Positions 1 through 11,512 of a stretch of 64,000 bases of DNA are shown here, piece by piece. Both the position numbers and the translations under genes were made by a program. The stretch's first letter is position 1. The number at the start of each line of letters is the position of its first letter. This DNA is from Humulus lupulus. Its lineage: Eukaryota > Streptophyta > Magnoliopsida > Rosales > Cannabaceae. The DNA is taken from contig NC_084794.1 in assembly GCF_963169125.1 (NCBI RefSeq), positions 74,993,665-75,057,664 on the forward strand. The letters run 5' to 3'. The notes under the pieces are model-generated. The model worked only from the letters and a program-made list of their open reading frames with translations. It made no database searches and was not told the origin of the DNA.

Positions 1-420
1 ATCCATGAACACGTTTGGTGCGTTCGTTAAGCCAAAAGACATTACCAGAAACTCATAGTGTCCATATCTTGTCCGAAAATATGTCTTTGGGATGTTTTCT
101 TCTCGTACTCTTAGCTGGTGATACCTTGACCACACATCTATCTTCAAAATTACCGTAGATCCTTGTAGTAGATAAAAAAGATCGTCTATTTGAGGCAAAG
201 GGTATTTGTTCTTGATTGTCACCTTAATTAGTTCTTGATAGTCAATGCACATCCTCATGCTCCCGTCCTTCTTCTTGACAAAAAGCACTGGTGCACCCGA
301 AGGCTAATAGCTCAGTCGGATAAAACCCTTGTCTAATAGCTCATGCAGTTGTATCTTTAATTCCTTTAACTCGGTAGGCACCATTTTATAGGGAGCTTTC
401 AAGATTGCTATCGTCTCTGG
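1..420 (-). pseudogene. pol: Reverse transcriptase N-terminal half of chromovirus J
   Basis: Reading right to left from about 388, the frame gives [19 protein letters not shown], a stop, then [48 protein letters not shown] and [17 protein letters not shown]. These are RT blocks 1 to 4 of Ty3/gypsy RT, including the first catalytic Asp in KID. The YVDD block would lie beyond the left edge. The canonical LRSGYHQLR has become VWSRYHQLR. Its frame differs from that of the protease. Confidence 0.88.
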
Positions 421-865
421 TGCCAACTCTATTTCGAACTAAATTTCTCTACTCGGAGGTAATCGCGGTAGATCTTCTGGAAACACCACAGGAAATTCAC
501 ATACTATATGTACATCCTTTTGTTCGAGCTGCGTCTCTCGCAACTTATCCACCATGCTGGCTAGAAATGCCTCACAACCGCTACCGATTAACCTTTGAGC
601 TTTGAGAGCTAAGACTATTGTTATGCGAGTTTGAAAAACTTCTCCTTTGTAGGTGAACTATTCTCGACCTTCTGTTTGAAAGTTGACTGTGTCACCCTTA
701 CAGTCTATCGTTGCCCCATATTTTGCTAACCAGTCCATGCCTAATATTACATCATATTCCTCAAGGTCTAACTCTATCAAAATCTACTAGTAACTCTCTT
801 CCTTCGATTCTAACTATAACGCTATGCACCCCTCTACTAGATAACATTCTTTTCCCAGAGGGTAG

Positions 866-1093
866 TTATGTAACAAACTTATCTCTAAAAAGTTTGCATG
901 GTTTATCTAAGCTATGAATCATATTCATAGAGACAAGGGAATGCGTAGCTCCTAAATCAAATAAAAAATTGAATGGTTTTCCAGAGACAGTGATCCAACC
1001 TAATACCACTGTATTGCTAGTTTTTGCCTCACCTTTTGTAAAAGAGAAAACTCTGGCTGGTACTAGCTTATCATCTTTCTTTTGGTCCCTCAA
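866..1093 (-). pseudogene. pol: Aspartic protease domain of chromovirus J
   Basis: This 75-residue open stretch contains WITVSGKPFNFLFDLGATHS, which matches the retropepsin active site of Del/Tekay elements, normally FDSGATHS. The catalytic Asp is kept but the residue after it is Leu instead of Ser or Thr, which should impair catalysis. It follows the zinc knuckle in the same frame and is 5' of the RT. Family assignment is firm; activity is doubtful. Confidence 0.8.
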
Positions 1094-1095
1094 TT

Positions 1096-2240
1096 TTGGA
1101 CAATCCTACTTGAGATGACCCCCTTCTCCACAATTGAAACATCCCTTGGTCTTATATCGACATGCTCTTGAACTCTTTCTCTTAGAGGTTTGGCGTTGGG
1201 GTTATTCTATGTAAGGCTTCTTGTTTTCGTTTCCTTCCGACGTAGTTTTCCCTTTCTTGCCAGCCTTCTGGTTTTGAACACCATCATGTTTCTACTTGTG
1301 ATCATTCTGTTCATTATTGTTCTTTCTAGCATCCCTACTGGCCGTACCTTCTTTCTAGATTCGGTCTTCTGCCTGTTCGGATTCCAAGGCTATTTCCAAT
1401 GTTTCTCCATATGTGGTTATTCCTCAAATTAGCTTCATGTCCTTGGCTATCATAGGTTCCAGTCCCCTCACGAATCTTTGAATTCTTAGCGTCTCGGTGG
1501 GTACCATGTCCGTTGCAAACTTAGCCACTCTATCAAACTTCCTAGCATACTCTATCACAGTGAAATTCCCTTGAGTAAGTGCGATGAATTCGTCCACCCT
1601 TGTGGCTAGAATTGCAAGACTGCAATACTTTTTGTTGAATACCTGGACAAACTCGTCCCATGTCATAATATTTACATCTTGGGTTTGCTTCACCATATCC
1701 CACTAGATGTGGGCATCTTTCTTGAGTAAACCCGAGGTACACGAGACTCGGTCCTCATTTCCTAATCGCATGTGTTCTAAGATATATTCTACCGAGCAAA
1801 GCCATTCTTCTACTTCTATTGGGTCTGATCCGTCCTCGATGTTTAGTGGTTGCTACTTCCTAAATCATTCATATAGTGCCTCGTAGCGAGGTTCTGGCAA
1901 CTATAATAATTGTGCTAAAGGAATGACTTGTTGCGCCACTTGTTGTTTTTTTCCTTGGTTTATTTGGAATTCTTCTTCTCCCTCCTTAGCTTTGCCCTAA
2001 GACGAGCATTCTCTCTTTCCAAGTTTTCTCGAGCGACAGTAGCTGCCGGTTCTTCTGCTACATTAGGTGGCTTCTGGCACTCCCTGGGCTGGTGGCATAT
2101 TTGGAAATTCTTCATATATGGGGGCAGCAACTACTCCTTTCCCTTGTCCTCTTCCTCGTCCTCTTCCCTTTCCTCTTTCTTGGACATTTAGTCTATCAGA
2201 TCTTCTTGGTTCCTACTCCATATTTCTTTTCTTTCCCTCC
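1096..2240 (-). pseudogene. gag: gag of chromovirus J
   Basis: The start is rich in Gly-Arg repeats (about 2135-2200), as in Del-type gag, followed by a coiled stretch with ENARLRAKLRRE-like residues in broken frames. The gag core lies at 1424-1696 (WDEFVQVFNKKY, then VIEYARKFDRVAKFA, then RFVRGLEPMIAKDM). A CX2CX4HX4C zinc knuckle (CFNCGEGGHLK, stop, DC) lies at 1100-1141; a TAG at 1106-1108 interrupts it between the third and fourth metal ligands. Gag packages the element RNA. Multiple stops mean no full protein can be made. The core and protease share one frame, so gag and pol were probably one ORF. Confidence 0.8.
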
Positions 2241-2539
2241 CCAAAAGAGAAAAATGTAAAAGCTACGAGAAACAAAACAAGCATACATTGTTACAGGTTC
2301 AATTATCCCATCAAGACCCGATTGGTCCAACTTAGATACTTATGTCTACAATCATTATAACGAGTACATGAGAGATTACGTGAATCATGATCGACACTTG
2401 CTACAAAATCTACATCTGTGTATAGGTATCATTACTACTGAGTATAAAACCGTCACCCGACTACCAACGAGGGACAAGCAATTGCTTCTTGCATCATTGG
2501 GTGAAAATGATAGTACTATGTGTCTAAATGCTAGAACCA
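2241..2539. other. Unassigned junction between elements J and A
   Basis: I recognise no gene here. The stretch joins the 5' end of the minus-strand chromovirus to the plus-strand Tat remnant. A tRNA-Met-type primer site for J is not visible. The small ORFs have no recognisable motif. Confidence 0.4.
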
Positions 2540-2555
2540 AGGCATGGTCAAGTAG

Positions 2556-2600
2556 CAAGTGACCAAGGCTTTTAAATCCATGATCACTTGAGGGGAGTAT
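2556..2600 (+). other. Post-pol stem-loop with purine tract, element A
   Basis: Arms caagtga (2556-2562) and tcacttg (2584-2590) pair perfectly around a 21-nt loop and run straight into aggggag. The same arrangement occurs after pol in elements B, C and D. It may be an internal polypurine tract or a structured RNA signal. Confidence 0.55.
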
Positions 2601-3780
2601 AGTACATACTAATCGGGGTATACACAAGCAATGAGGATGTGACCCTAAGTACTAAGCAAGCTCAAGTTTTTCTAGGACATTCGTTCAACATATGTTTCGA
2701 AATTGCAAAAAACAACAACAAAAAAGGAATTGGTAGGGAGACTCCTAGCCATGTCCCTTATAGGGTGGTCGGCCTATCACCCATGGGGTGGTCGACCTGA
2801 CCGTTTTGTTCATGGTACTTGGTGAAATATCATACTACTCACTGTTGATGGTGAAATCTCGTCAACGAAATTAGATTGGAAAACTCAAAGGTAAGTATGG
2901 AGATATTTAGATAAGAACTTTGAATGAACTTATGGAAGGATAAACACAGATCAACAATGGAGTGAGCCTTTGTATATTGCTTAATAGCTTTAGTGTCCCA
3001 TGAATTTTCCAACCCCTTATTCTGAGGGATCCAAGTCTATTTATTGCTGGGCCCTAATGGACCCTTATAGATGGTATTCCCTTGGGACAAAATAGTTCAT
3101 GAGTACACTGTCAGGGTAGCAACACAGATGGTAATGGTGTTGGAATAGTGGTGGTTTGCTCTAGTACGTATCAGGGGTCTGCAAAAGTACTCCTGCCTTG
3201 GTATCATATTATGCCTCCACTACTTGTCAGGTACGGACCTCACAAGCGTGCTGAGGGAGTCCTTACCCTGTACCATTCTTATGCCGCCACTACCTATCTG
3301 GCAAGGGCACCATATCCGTACTCTGACTCCTCTAGGTTTGTAGGTACATTTCGTACACGTGCGTGTACCCTGCACCTAGTGGATGTTTTCACATTCTGAA
3401 GGTGTGCAAGTTGATGTAGCCCCATTATATCTATCTGTGCATCATATTTCTCATTGACGGGAAAGGATACATATGAGAGGTAAACTTTGCTAGTTGGATT
3501 ATAGGGGTAAGGTGTGAGAGGTCCTGTGGGGTGCCCAAGCACGAGGCCAACCCGTAGGTGAGCTTGGGTGTGAAGCCGTCTCACAGGGTCTTAGGCACGG
3601 GGCTATGGTGAGGCCATCTCTCCCGAGGTCCCTAAGGGTGTGGCTGGTGCGCGAGGAGAGGCCACCACGAGGCCCATCGCGCGGCTGGTGCACGGGGAAA
3701 GGCCGCGAGAGCCTTGGTGTGGTTGGTGCGCGAAACATCTTGAGGCGTTTTGGGGGCCGCGAGACGCTTGTCTCCTAGTA
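2600..3780. other. Non-coding 3' region of element A
   Basis: No gene is recognised. The stretch holds short G/C-rich repeats such as gtggtcggcctat near 2769 and 2800, echoed near 7460, and then the GC-rich lead-in to the minisatellite from about 3500. Long open frames from 3500 onwards on both strands are a by-product of the repeat composition. Confidence 0.5.
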
Positions 3781-4110
3781 GTGTCGCGAGGCCAGGCGCG
3801 CGGGTCCATGGCGGTGTCGAGAGGTCAGGTGAGCGGGTCCCTGGTGGTGTCGCGAGGCCAGGTAAGTGGGTCCCTAGTGGTGTTGTGAGGCCAGGCGTGC
3901 GGGTCCCTAGTGGTGTCACGAGGCCACGCGCGCGGGTCCCTGGTGGTGTCGCGAGGCCATGCGCGTGGGTCCCTGGTGGTGTCGCAAGGCCAGGCGCATG
4001 GGTCCATGGTGGTGTTGCGAGGCTAGGCGCGTGAGTCCCTGGTGGTGTCGCGAGGCCAAGCGCGTGAGTCCCTGGGGGTGTCGCGAGGCCAAGCGCGCGG
4101 GTCCCTTGGT
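3781..4110. repeat. 33-bp minisatellite, 10 copies
   Basis: Ten consecutive units of exactly 33 bp begin with gtgtcgcgaggcc and end with gggtccctggtg, at 3781, 3814, 3847 and so on to 4078. Copies differ by a few substitutions, mostly at CpG sites. Because 33 is a multiple of three, all six frames are open over long stretches and create apparent ORFs with an 11-residue period, which I do not consider genes. The array sits in the post-pol zone of element A, where the other Tat elements here carry unrelated arrays. Confidence 0.92.
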
Positions 4111-4827
4111 GCGCGAGGCGCTGGCACGCGGGGCTTTCCTACTAGGTGCCCGAGGTGCTGGAATGCGAGGCTCCTGACGAGGGCCTACTAGGTGCGCGAG
4201 GCTGAGGCACCTTCATGAGGCCCACGACGCGAGGCACTGGGCATGGATGAGGCATCTTCATGAGACCCAGGTGCGAGGCGTTTGATGCCTTGTGTGAGGG
4301 TCTTGCAATGCGAGCTGGCCTTATGGGAATTTGGACTTGATTGCTTGGGACTTTTTACTGGTGTGGAATCCTTGTCCCTCATTTTGCATGAAGTGACTTT
4401 TTGAGGCCTAGGGTCTTGCAAATATTTGGCCTCTTGGTGACACGTGATGACCTTCTGACTCTATAGCGTACTTGGCGCCTTCGATGCCCCTTAGCCGCTC
4501 ACTTCAATAAGAAACCTTTTTTTTTCTTGGTGGATTTTTGGTATCCACTCTTACATTACCATGGTTGTTAGCATGAAAAATGTAAAGGAGTAAGGTTAGT
4601 ATGGTGCGTAAATACATGTGTTCATAGTATACGGATACCTGAACCAATGACGGTTATGAGTTGATATACTTAGTAAGCATTGCAAATAAATTTTTTTAAT
4701 CAACACACTGAGTACTCATAACAAAAAAGCATAAAGGCATAAAATGTCATATGTAAAAACTTTCAAGTACAAAGTGCCCCACCAATGCCACTAAAGGAAA
4801 GACAAAGAATAAAAGACCAAAAGTAGA
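4111..4827. other. GC-rich to AT-rich spacer, no gene seen
   Basis: The first 200 bp continue degenerate fragments of the minisatellite (gcgcgaggc, gaggcac). The remainder is unique sequence leading to the stop codon of the opposite-strand gene. No motif recognised. Confidence 0.4.
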
Positions 4828-7238
4828 CTAACTAGGATGAGGAGTATCATCTGAAAGACCACCCTGAGCCTCGGTAGCCTCAGGAACCAAACACTTCTTA
4901 AGCTCCTTTGCTCGCATCTTCTCGGGAAGGAAATCCAAGTTTAGATTTTTGTTGGACTTCCAAATCAAGTAGAAGCAAGAGAATCTAGTCTCTTAATACT
5001 CCTCTCGGGCCTTGTCCCGGGCAGCCTTGACCTCTTTCTCATTTTCGACAAGAACATCCTTCCAAAGTTAGTCCATTTCAACAGTTAGCTTTTATTTCTC
5101 AGCTTCAGACTGTTTAAGCTGATCTGCAAGTTTCCCCTCCACCTAGGTTACCCTGAGAGCCAACTCGGTCACTTCCTTTTGTTTGAGCTCCATGGCACTG
5201 CGGAGGGTGCTAATCTCTTCATTTTCAAAGCAATGTGTGCATCCCTAGAGCCAAGAATGCGTCTAAGGTCTAGTACCTCCTGTCGGACAGCTTCACACTC
5301 AGAATGAAGGTTGGGAAACATAGAGGTATACTCCACAGACCTATCATGGACATGGGAGACCAGCATCAGCGTTAGTGTTAGATAACATCAACATACAAGC
5401 TAACCAGACAAAAAGAAAACCTTAGAGGACTTACACTCTGAATTTCAAGGAGTGACCTCGTGAGGATGGTGCTCAGGTCCTCATCCTCAATCCCATTAAA
5501 GGCCACTGTTGTCTGCTCCAGATGGGATGCTTGGTCCATAATGGCCCCTAAATTTCATATGGCGGACTGGTGTGGCTCATATAAAGGAGCAGGCGAAGAG
5601 GAGGAGGCACCCCCATCAGTAATACTAGGAGGAACTGGCATGGGCAAGGATGGCTCTACCTCTACGATAGGACTAGATTCTAGTGGAGCCGAAGGAGGCA
5701 ACTCGAGAGGGACTTCTGTTATCAGCTTAGGCACAACCCTGACTCTCTTGGCCGCTCAGACAGAAAGACTAGTCTTGGCTGGAGTCAACATTTGTTTGGT
5801 GTGAACAAAGCGGAACATATCAAATATTAGCAGGATATAAAATACAGACGAAACATAATGTAAAGATGATAAAAGTGTTGAGCCTTCTGAATGAGACTCA
5901 GGTTCAAATGTGGCTTCATCAAAGTCATCTGAAGGAAGCAGTAAGTGTGTGGATGCACCCACCTCATCACCCTCCTGTCCAGCTAACACGGGCGAAAAAG
6001 GTACCCCCTCGATATGAATAGGCCCCAAGGAGTCTATGGCATTCACAGGCTCGGTACAATCTTCATCCAGAACATCGGCGACAGTAGAGGGAAATAGCCC
6101 AACCTCCCTATGGTTCTCTGAAGTAACAAGAACCTTGACGTTCTTCTCCTCATGGGTCATGGCAATCAATACCTTGGCCCTAACAGTCATGGCCTGGGTC
6201 GGGAGCGATCTATATAAAGGCCCAACATGCTTGCACTTGGAGTAGTTGGCCTCTGCATCTTTGGTGTAGAAAGAGTTGTTGGCATATCTAAACGCCTTGC
6301 TATTTCTAGAGATCTCTTCCAAGAAGGTGCTGGTACCCTCTCTTGTATAATGGTGGAAGTGAAAGTACCCCGAATTGCACTGAGAAAGGTTCATCTTCAG
6401 ATCAAATAAATAGTGGATCTCATGAGGTACTAGAGCAGCCCATTTTCTACGATGATAGATAATATACAACACATATAACACCAAGATAGCGTTGGGAGCC
6501 AACTGAGAGGGACTAATACCAAAATAATCTGCCATGCTCCATAAATACGGATGAAGAGGAAGTAGAGTGCCATACTTAATGGTAGAGCATGTCCAAGTGC
6601 ACATGCCCAGAAAGGTCGAAGGCCTTCCTTAAGTTCTTTACCTTCTCTTCAGTCATGTCAGAGGTAGCACCTTTGAACCAAACCACCTCATAATCAGCAG
6701 GGTGAGGCTTCTCAACCGGTTTCCATTATGATCTCACTAGCAAAGGTGGCCCCAGAATCTGATTAATGGAACTCTTTTTGCTGTCTCTTCTTCTGCTGCA
6801 TAGCTGGCGAAACTGTCTTGCTCTTGGGAGAAGGGCAAGTCACCTTGGGATGGAACCTGTGAATAGAACACTCCTGAGGATGAGTAGTCTGGTGATGAGA
6901 GCCCTTGGTATATTCTCATTGAGAAGAAGAGTGATGGGGAACCCGTCTGGTATCCTAGTGCGAAGGGCGTTACGAGGAGTGGAGTACTATGCTAAAAAGA
7001 GATCTAAGAAGAACCAGGCAAAGAGCCTTGAGTGATGTGCCTAGCAATGTGAGGATTATCTTTGGAAGGTTTTCGAGTTGTCTGTTTCACTCTCACCATT
7101 GGGGTATACCTTATCAAGAAATCTTTGTCACTGAATAAATATAGAGTGGAACGGGGGATAGTCCTTTTCACCCTTTTCCAACAGCTCTTGGAGAGTATGC
7201 TCACTCAAAGACTTATCAGACGAAGAGGAGTTGGACAT
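4828..7238 (-). pseudogene. Opposite-strand gene of Tat element A (gypsy-type transposon domain plus coiled coil)
   Basis: The function is unknown. The ATG is taken at 7238-7236 (MSNSSSSDKSLSEH); upstream lies a textbook branch site TACTAAC and a pyrimidine tract, suggesting an eroded leader-intron acceptor. The conserved domain is at 6604-5870: PLHPYLWSMADYFGISPSQL, then LYIIYHRRKW, then HEIHYLFDLKMN. It is homologous to the matching genes in B, C and D and resembles the plant 'putative gypsy type transposon' family (Pfam Transposase_28, from memory). A likely intron with GTAAGT donor and AG acceptor spans 5434-5341, and the last exon (5340-4828) is a charged, probably coiled-coil segment ending PHPS. 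Stops and frameshifts between 7128 and 6604 break it. Confidence 0.65.
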
Positions 7239-7379
7239 CAACAACAAAGAAAGGACAAAAATTAAAGTTAGTATATCGACGTAATGAAGCTCCCTACTAC
7301 AAACCATATAGGCCAATAGCTTGGAGCATATCCATTACTAAGGAGCAAAAGTGAAGAAATCAAAGGAAAAAAAATTTTA

Positions 7380-7691
7380 GGGTCCCGGGCGTTCGGCGTA
7401 TGATTGGACCGACCACCCTAGATCTTGGATCCCTAGAAATAACCCAAGGTGTGTGGTGGTCGGCCTATGCTAGATTTAGGGCCGATCACCTGGGTTATGG
7501 AACCCTGGAAATCGCCCAGGGCATAGGGAATGCAGCCTAGGCTTGTATTTGGAACTCTAGAAATCGCCTATACTTTGATCTAGAGGCATAGGAAATCGCC
7601 TATGCCTAGATGTGAAGCCTTCAAAAATCTAGGCATAGGATTGGAAATCGCCTATGCTTAGATTTGTATTTGGAACTCTGGAAATCGCCTA
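7380..7691. repeat. Short dispersed motif cluster
   Basis: The 10-mer ggaaatcgcc or a near copy occurs at about 7507, 7560, 7591, 7643 and 7680, mostly followed by tatgcctag-like bases and mixed with their inverse (ctaggcatag). It looks like a degenerate minisatellite at the end of element A, just before chromovirus E begins. No gene. Confidence 0.5.
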
Positions 7692-9479
7692 TGACGATTT
7701 TGCCCTGGAGGCATTAAAGAACTAAGATTGAGGCTAGGGGTATTTTAGTCTTTTTACCCCTAACCTTAGACAGACTTAGATGACTGTAGAATCCATTAAA
7801 AACTTTCAGATCATCGTAGAAATAAAACACTCAACAACTCTCTTTTCTTCTCTATCTCTCTCTTTTCTCTCCTCTCCCTTGAGCCTTGGATGGGGTTGCA
7901 TCATTTTGGAGAAGTTGGCTTAGGAATTGAAGGCTAAAATCATGGATTTAGTGAGCTTGGAAGGGATATAGAGATGGGAAGTAATCAAGGGCTAGGCTAG
8001 AGTCGTAATTTAAAGTGAGGGTAAGTAAATTCCTCTGTTCTTATTGAATTTCCAGCTTGGTTTCGGTGTTTTTGAGTTTTGAACTCAAGGATTTGGTTTT
8101 GAACTGTGATGGAGTTTTGACTTAGTTATTGCTGTGGTTGTGTTGACTTAAGTGTAATATTATGGCATTGGGATTCAATTGTGGCTTTGGTTCACGTTTG
8201 GGATAGATTTTGATAGGTTTGGCTCAGGGAAAACGCAGTGAAAACGTTGAAGATTTCAGGGTTTTAGGCTCGAGTCGCGATCCTATTCTTTAGGCCCCGT
8301 GGCCTGTGTGTGCGAGGAGGCCCAAGGGGACTCTGAAATTGCCCTGGTCCCGCGGCCGAGGTAGGGCATGCCGCAACTTGCTTCCCCTAGAAGAGAGCCT
8401 TGGAGATCTCTGACTTGTAGCGCGTCGCGGCCCTATGGGGCTGAGTCGCCACTCTAATTAAGGGAAATGGCCAAAACATATTTTTAAGCTTGGGAACTAA
8501 AACTTAAGGGCTAGGGAAGGATTCTACTACCTGATTTAGTAAGGTTCGAGGTCTCGAAGGCTAGAATATTATTCTGAAGTCTTTGATTGGTTTAGGGTTT
8601 GATGGATATATATTATTATTGGATTGTGACTAGGATTTACCTCTAAGGCTTGGGTTTAGGGGATCGTGCTCGAGATCGCACTATATGGTCAGCTCAGGAC
8701 TCAGGTAAGAAAACTGTCTGTGCTTGTAGAGCTATATGTGCTTATATTGTGTCAAGTTTTATGTGTAATTGTGTGCAACTATTACGTCATACATGTGTTT
8801 GTGATGAAAAGGGCAAAAGTCGAGAAAGGCGAAGGCCGGGAACAGCAAAGGCCGAGATCCATAAAGGATGATGAATGCAGAACACTAGGGAAAGACCCTA
8901 TAAGGGTTCTATACTCACCCGCTCGATGAAGACGGTGAGCTTGGTGCCTAGTAATTTACCCTGATCGGCATAGGCCGCTGTTGTGAATTCTGATAAAAGC
9001 TTGTAATTGTCTGTTGTGTCGGAGTAATTATGAATTTATTGAAATACATTATTATATGCTGTGCTGTGAATTTTTCTTACTAGACTTTTGCTCATGGGTG
9101 CTCTATGGTGCAGGAAAGGGCAAAGGAAAGACTGACCAAGCATGAGTTGGGGGGCATGGAGCGACGTGTACATGTTTGGCCTACCTGGCCACCATGGCTG
9201 GGGTTCTTTGGAGGGGCACGTTGTAAATGTTCAATATTTTTCGCTTAGGTCGATTGTTCCTACATTTTTTGGTTGTAAATATTTTTCAAAACAATATTTT
9301 TGGATCCCAGTGTAAAACATTTATAATTTTAATGAATGTCAGACCCTTATTACTTAATTTTCATTAAACGAGTCCTTCTTTTGATTTAATCACACTTTTC
9401 AGTCTAATACCTCGATTAGTGAGCTAATGGCAACTTTTAAAATCACTTGGTAACGACTCCAGGGTAGTAGGGCGTTACA
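7692..9479 (+). repeat. 5' LTR of chromovirus E, 5'-truncated
   Basis: Homology to the right LTR starts near attaaagaactaagattgag (7717 versus 27393) and continues for about 1.1 kb. The LTR ends in gggcgttaca at 9479. The first 490 bp or so of the LTR, present at 26874-27370, is missing, so the left end is deleted or was replaced. Small open frames inside (for example 8650-8929) are not genes. Confidence 0.8.
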
Positions 9480-9482
9480 ACT

Positions 9483-9495
9483 TGGTATCACAGCG
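9483..9495 (+). other. Primer binding site of chromovirus E, tRNA-Met type
   Basis: Four bases after the LTR end comes tggtatcacagcg. The chromovirus primer site complementary to initiator tRNA-Met begins TGGTATCAGAGC, so this differs by one base over the first twelve (C for G). This supports both the LTR boundary and plus orientation. Confidence 0.85.
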
Positions 9496-9849
9496 AGCTA
9501 AGGTTTATGGTTCCTGGAGATTAATCGAACCTGTATGCTCGCTACCAGAGATGAGTTCAACTCAGGGATTGTTGGTATTAAGTGCAATATTTGTTTTAAC
9601 TGCTTATCTTAATTGCCTTATCTGCTAGAATAGAGACCATGATGTATATGTATGTATTTTGTGGGATTGAGACTTGGTAATTGATGCATGAGTGTTATGG
9701 AATTGCATCCTGGTATGCATATTGTATATGGCTATTGTGTTGTTTGGCATTGCTAATGGTATAGTTCTTGATAAGAATATTAGGGCTGGCAAGTTAGGTT
9801 ATTTGCTGCAAATAGATTTGGAAGTTTTGTATCCAAGCTAGTCAACTGG

Positions 9850-10900
9850 ATTAGGCAATGTTAATGGTCGGGTTGCAGATGACAGTTGAGGCCGGAAACC
9901 TCCATCGGCCGTGGGATTGGCAGCAGATGTTTGGTGGCAAGCAAGAAAGATTGCAAAAGCAAGAGGAAGAGATTAGGTGGTTGAGATAGCAGTTTCTGTC
10001 AGGGAACATTGCCCTGTGTGTGTTGACAACACTTGCACCAACTATGGTTCGACCTGAGGGTGGAAACAGATGGGAATTACTGTATGAAAGATCGTAGAAG
10101 CGTCATCATCCAGTTTCTGAGGGAGGTTTGGACCCATTCAAAGCTAAATAGTGGATGGGCATGAATAGATCCATCCTTGGCTACATAGGAGCGAAAGGCA
10201 ATGATAGAGTGGCTTATGCCCCCTACATGATGCAGAATGATGCTCGAACGTGGTGGGAAGTTGTATCCCAGACCCAGAATGTTGTCATGATGGGTTGGGA
10301 GGAATTTAGACAATGGTTCGATGAGAGGCACTACTACGACACTGTTTGATTTGTGAAGACCAATGTGTTTATAAACTCAGTTCAGGGTAGTAAGACAGTG
10401 ATAGAGTATGCTAGTGAATTTTATAGATAGGTCAAATTCGTTCTTGATTTAGTACCAACGGATGTGGCCCTAAAGGGGTGATTCATTCGAGGATTGAACT
10501 CTGGGATGGCCCAGAGCATTAGGATCGCTCCAATATATTAGATTGTTACCTACGCTTGTGGCAGTAGAGAGGGTCCTTGTTATAGAGGATGCAGGAAATG
10601 AGACATGGAGTGAGAGTGTCGTAGGGCGGGAAGCTTAGGCAATGGTACCCCCATTTGCAAGATTAGGTAGGGGCGGAGGCCATGTAACCAGGAAAGAAAG
10701 ACCCCTGATAGTTCTACTACTCCTAGTTCGGACAGGAGGGGTCATAATATTCAGGGCGACCACTAGGACAACGATGAGATCTGGAGGAGTTACCCAGTAT
10801 GCGCTAGGTGCAGGGGACACCATCTGGGAGAATGTCGAGCGAAGGCATGTTCCCTATGTGGAATAGTAGGGCAAATCAAGAGGAATTTCCAGAAGTCAAA
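9850..10900 (+). pseudogene. gag: gag of chromovirus E
   Basis: The gag core runs from about 10120: GLDPFKAK, a stop, then SILGYIGAKGNDRVAYA, DARTWWEVVSQTQN, WEEFRQWFDERHYY, then VIEYASEFYR and FIRGLNSGMAQSIR. Two zinc-knuckle-like motifs follow at 10800-10890: CARCRGHHLGEC, and CSLCGIVGQIKRNF, in which the His and last Cys of the knuckle have become Gln and Phe. The CxxCxxHHxGEC plus second knuckle layout is typical of Del/Tekay gag. At least six stops are present. Confidence 0.8.
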
Positions 10901-10994
10901 GATAGAAGAACCAAATAGTACAGATAGCTCTACCCCAGCTCGAGTGTCTGTCTCGACGCGGTTAAAGCCTGAGGCTAGTCTCACAGAGGCTCCA

Positions 10995-11100
10995 AGTCAT
11001 CTTTCCAGTTCCTGTACTTTTATATTGGGCTGATTGAGTCTGGTGCTACGTATATCTTAGTGGAAACATAGATATGTGGTACATACCGTATGGTTATTCT
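10995..11100 (+). pseudogene. pol: Protease remnant of chromovirus E
   Basis: The translation YIGLIESGATYILVET around 11017-11068 matches the chromoviral FDSGATH protease site, but the catalytic Asp is Glu and the His is Tyr. The following 400 bp up to the B insertion carry no recognisable frame. Confidence 0.6.
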
Positions 11101-11512
11101 GCTACGGGGCTTGAGATCTTGTGTCTTTGCTAAGGAAAGTTGGTAATTTCTAGGAAATGGATCAGAGTATTATGGGTGGAAAGTTAGTAGTAAAAATTTA
11201 TTGGGATTATTATACGATGATCGCGGTATGATCTTAAGTATGAATTAGTTTGCCAAGTAAGGGATGACCATGGACTAGAAGAAAGGATGGTGACTTCTGG
11301 GTTTAAAAAGGAAGGTTTCGGTCGTGTTTAAGAGATTCCTAGCTATGGTGGTAGGTATCACTAAGTGTATGTCAATTGGACCAGATGAGAAACTAGATCG
11401 GCCAATGAGGTTATAGATGGGTTTACGAGAATTCGTGGGGATTGTTGTCTCGTCAAAAGAATGAGTGTGCAACAGGGTTAAGACGAGGATAGAACCGGTA
11501 TAAGGGACATCA

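Larger units (their letters stand above)
1..2240 (-). mobile_element. Chromovirus J (Ty3/gypsy, Del/Tekay-like), partial, gag to RT
   Basis: The minus strand reads gag, protease and the first half of reverse transcriptase in that order, running off the left edge of the window. Recognisable signatures are a retroviral-type gag core, a zinc knuckle, a FDLGATHS protease site and an RT block with [10 protein letters not shown] and FGLTNAP. These are typical of chromoviruses of the Del/Tekay group. Several in-frame stops and at least one frameshift (between protease and RT) make it a dead copy. No LTR or primer site is visible at its right end, so the 5' end is truncated or obscured between about 2240 and 2540. 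Confidence 0.85.
2540..7690 (+). mobile_element. Tat-clade element A, 3' half only
   Basis: Gag-pol is absent. What remains corresponds to the part of a Tat element downstream of pol: the post-pol stem-loop and G-run (2556-2595), a GC-rich zone with a 33-bp minisatellite (3781-4110), and the opposite-strand gene (4828-7238). The stem-loop sequence is nearly identical to that of element B, which fixes orientation and clade. The right boundary is inferred at the point where the chromovirus E LTR homology begins (about 7692). No intact 3' LTR or TSD was found. Confidence 0.65.

Noticed and set aside
3640..4034. Long overlapping open frames on both strands
   Set aside because: They are produced by the GC-rich 33-bp repeat, whose period is a multiple of three; no domain or start context supports a gene.
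5460..5804. 114-residue open frame on the plus strand
   Set aside because: Opposite to an exon of the element A gene, which has homologues in B, C and D; no motif on this strand.
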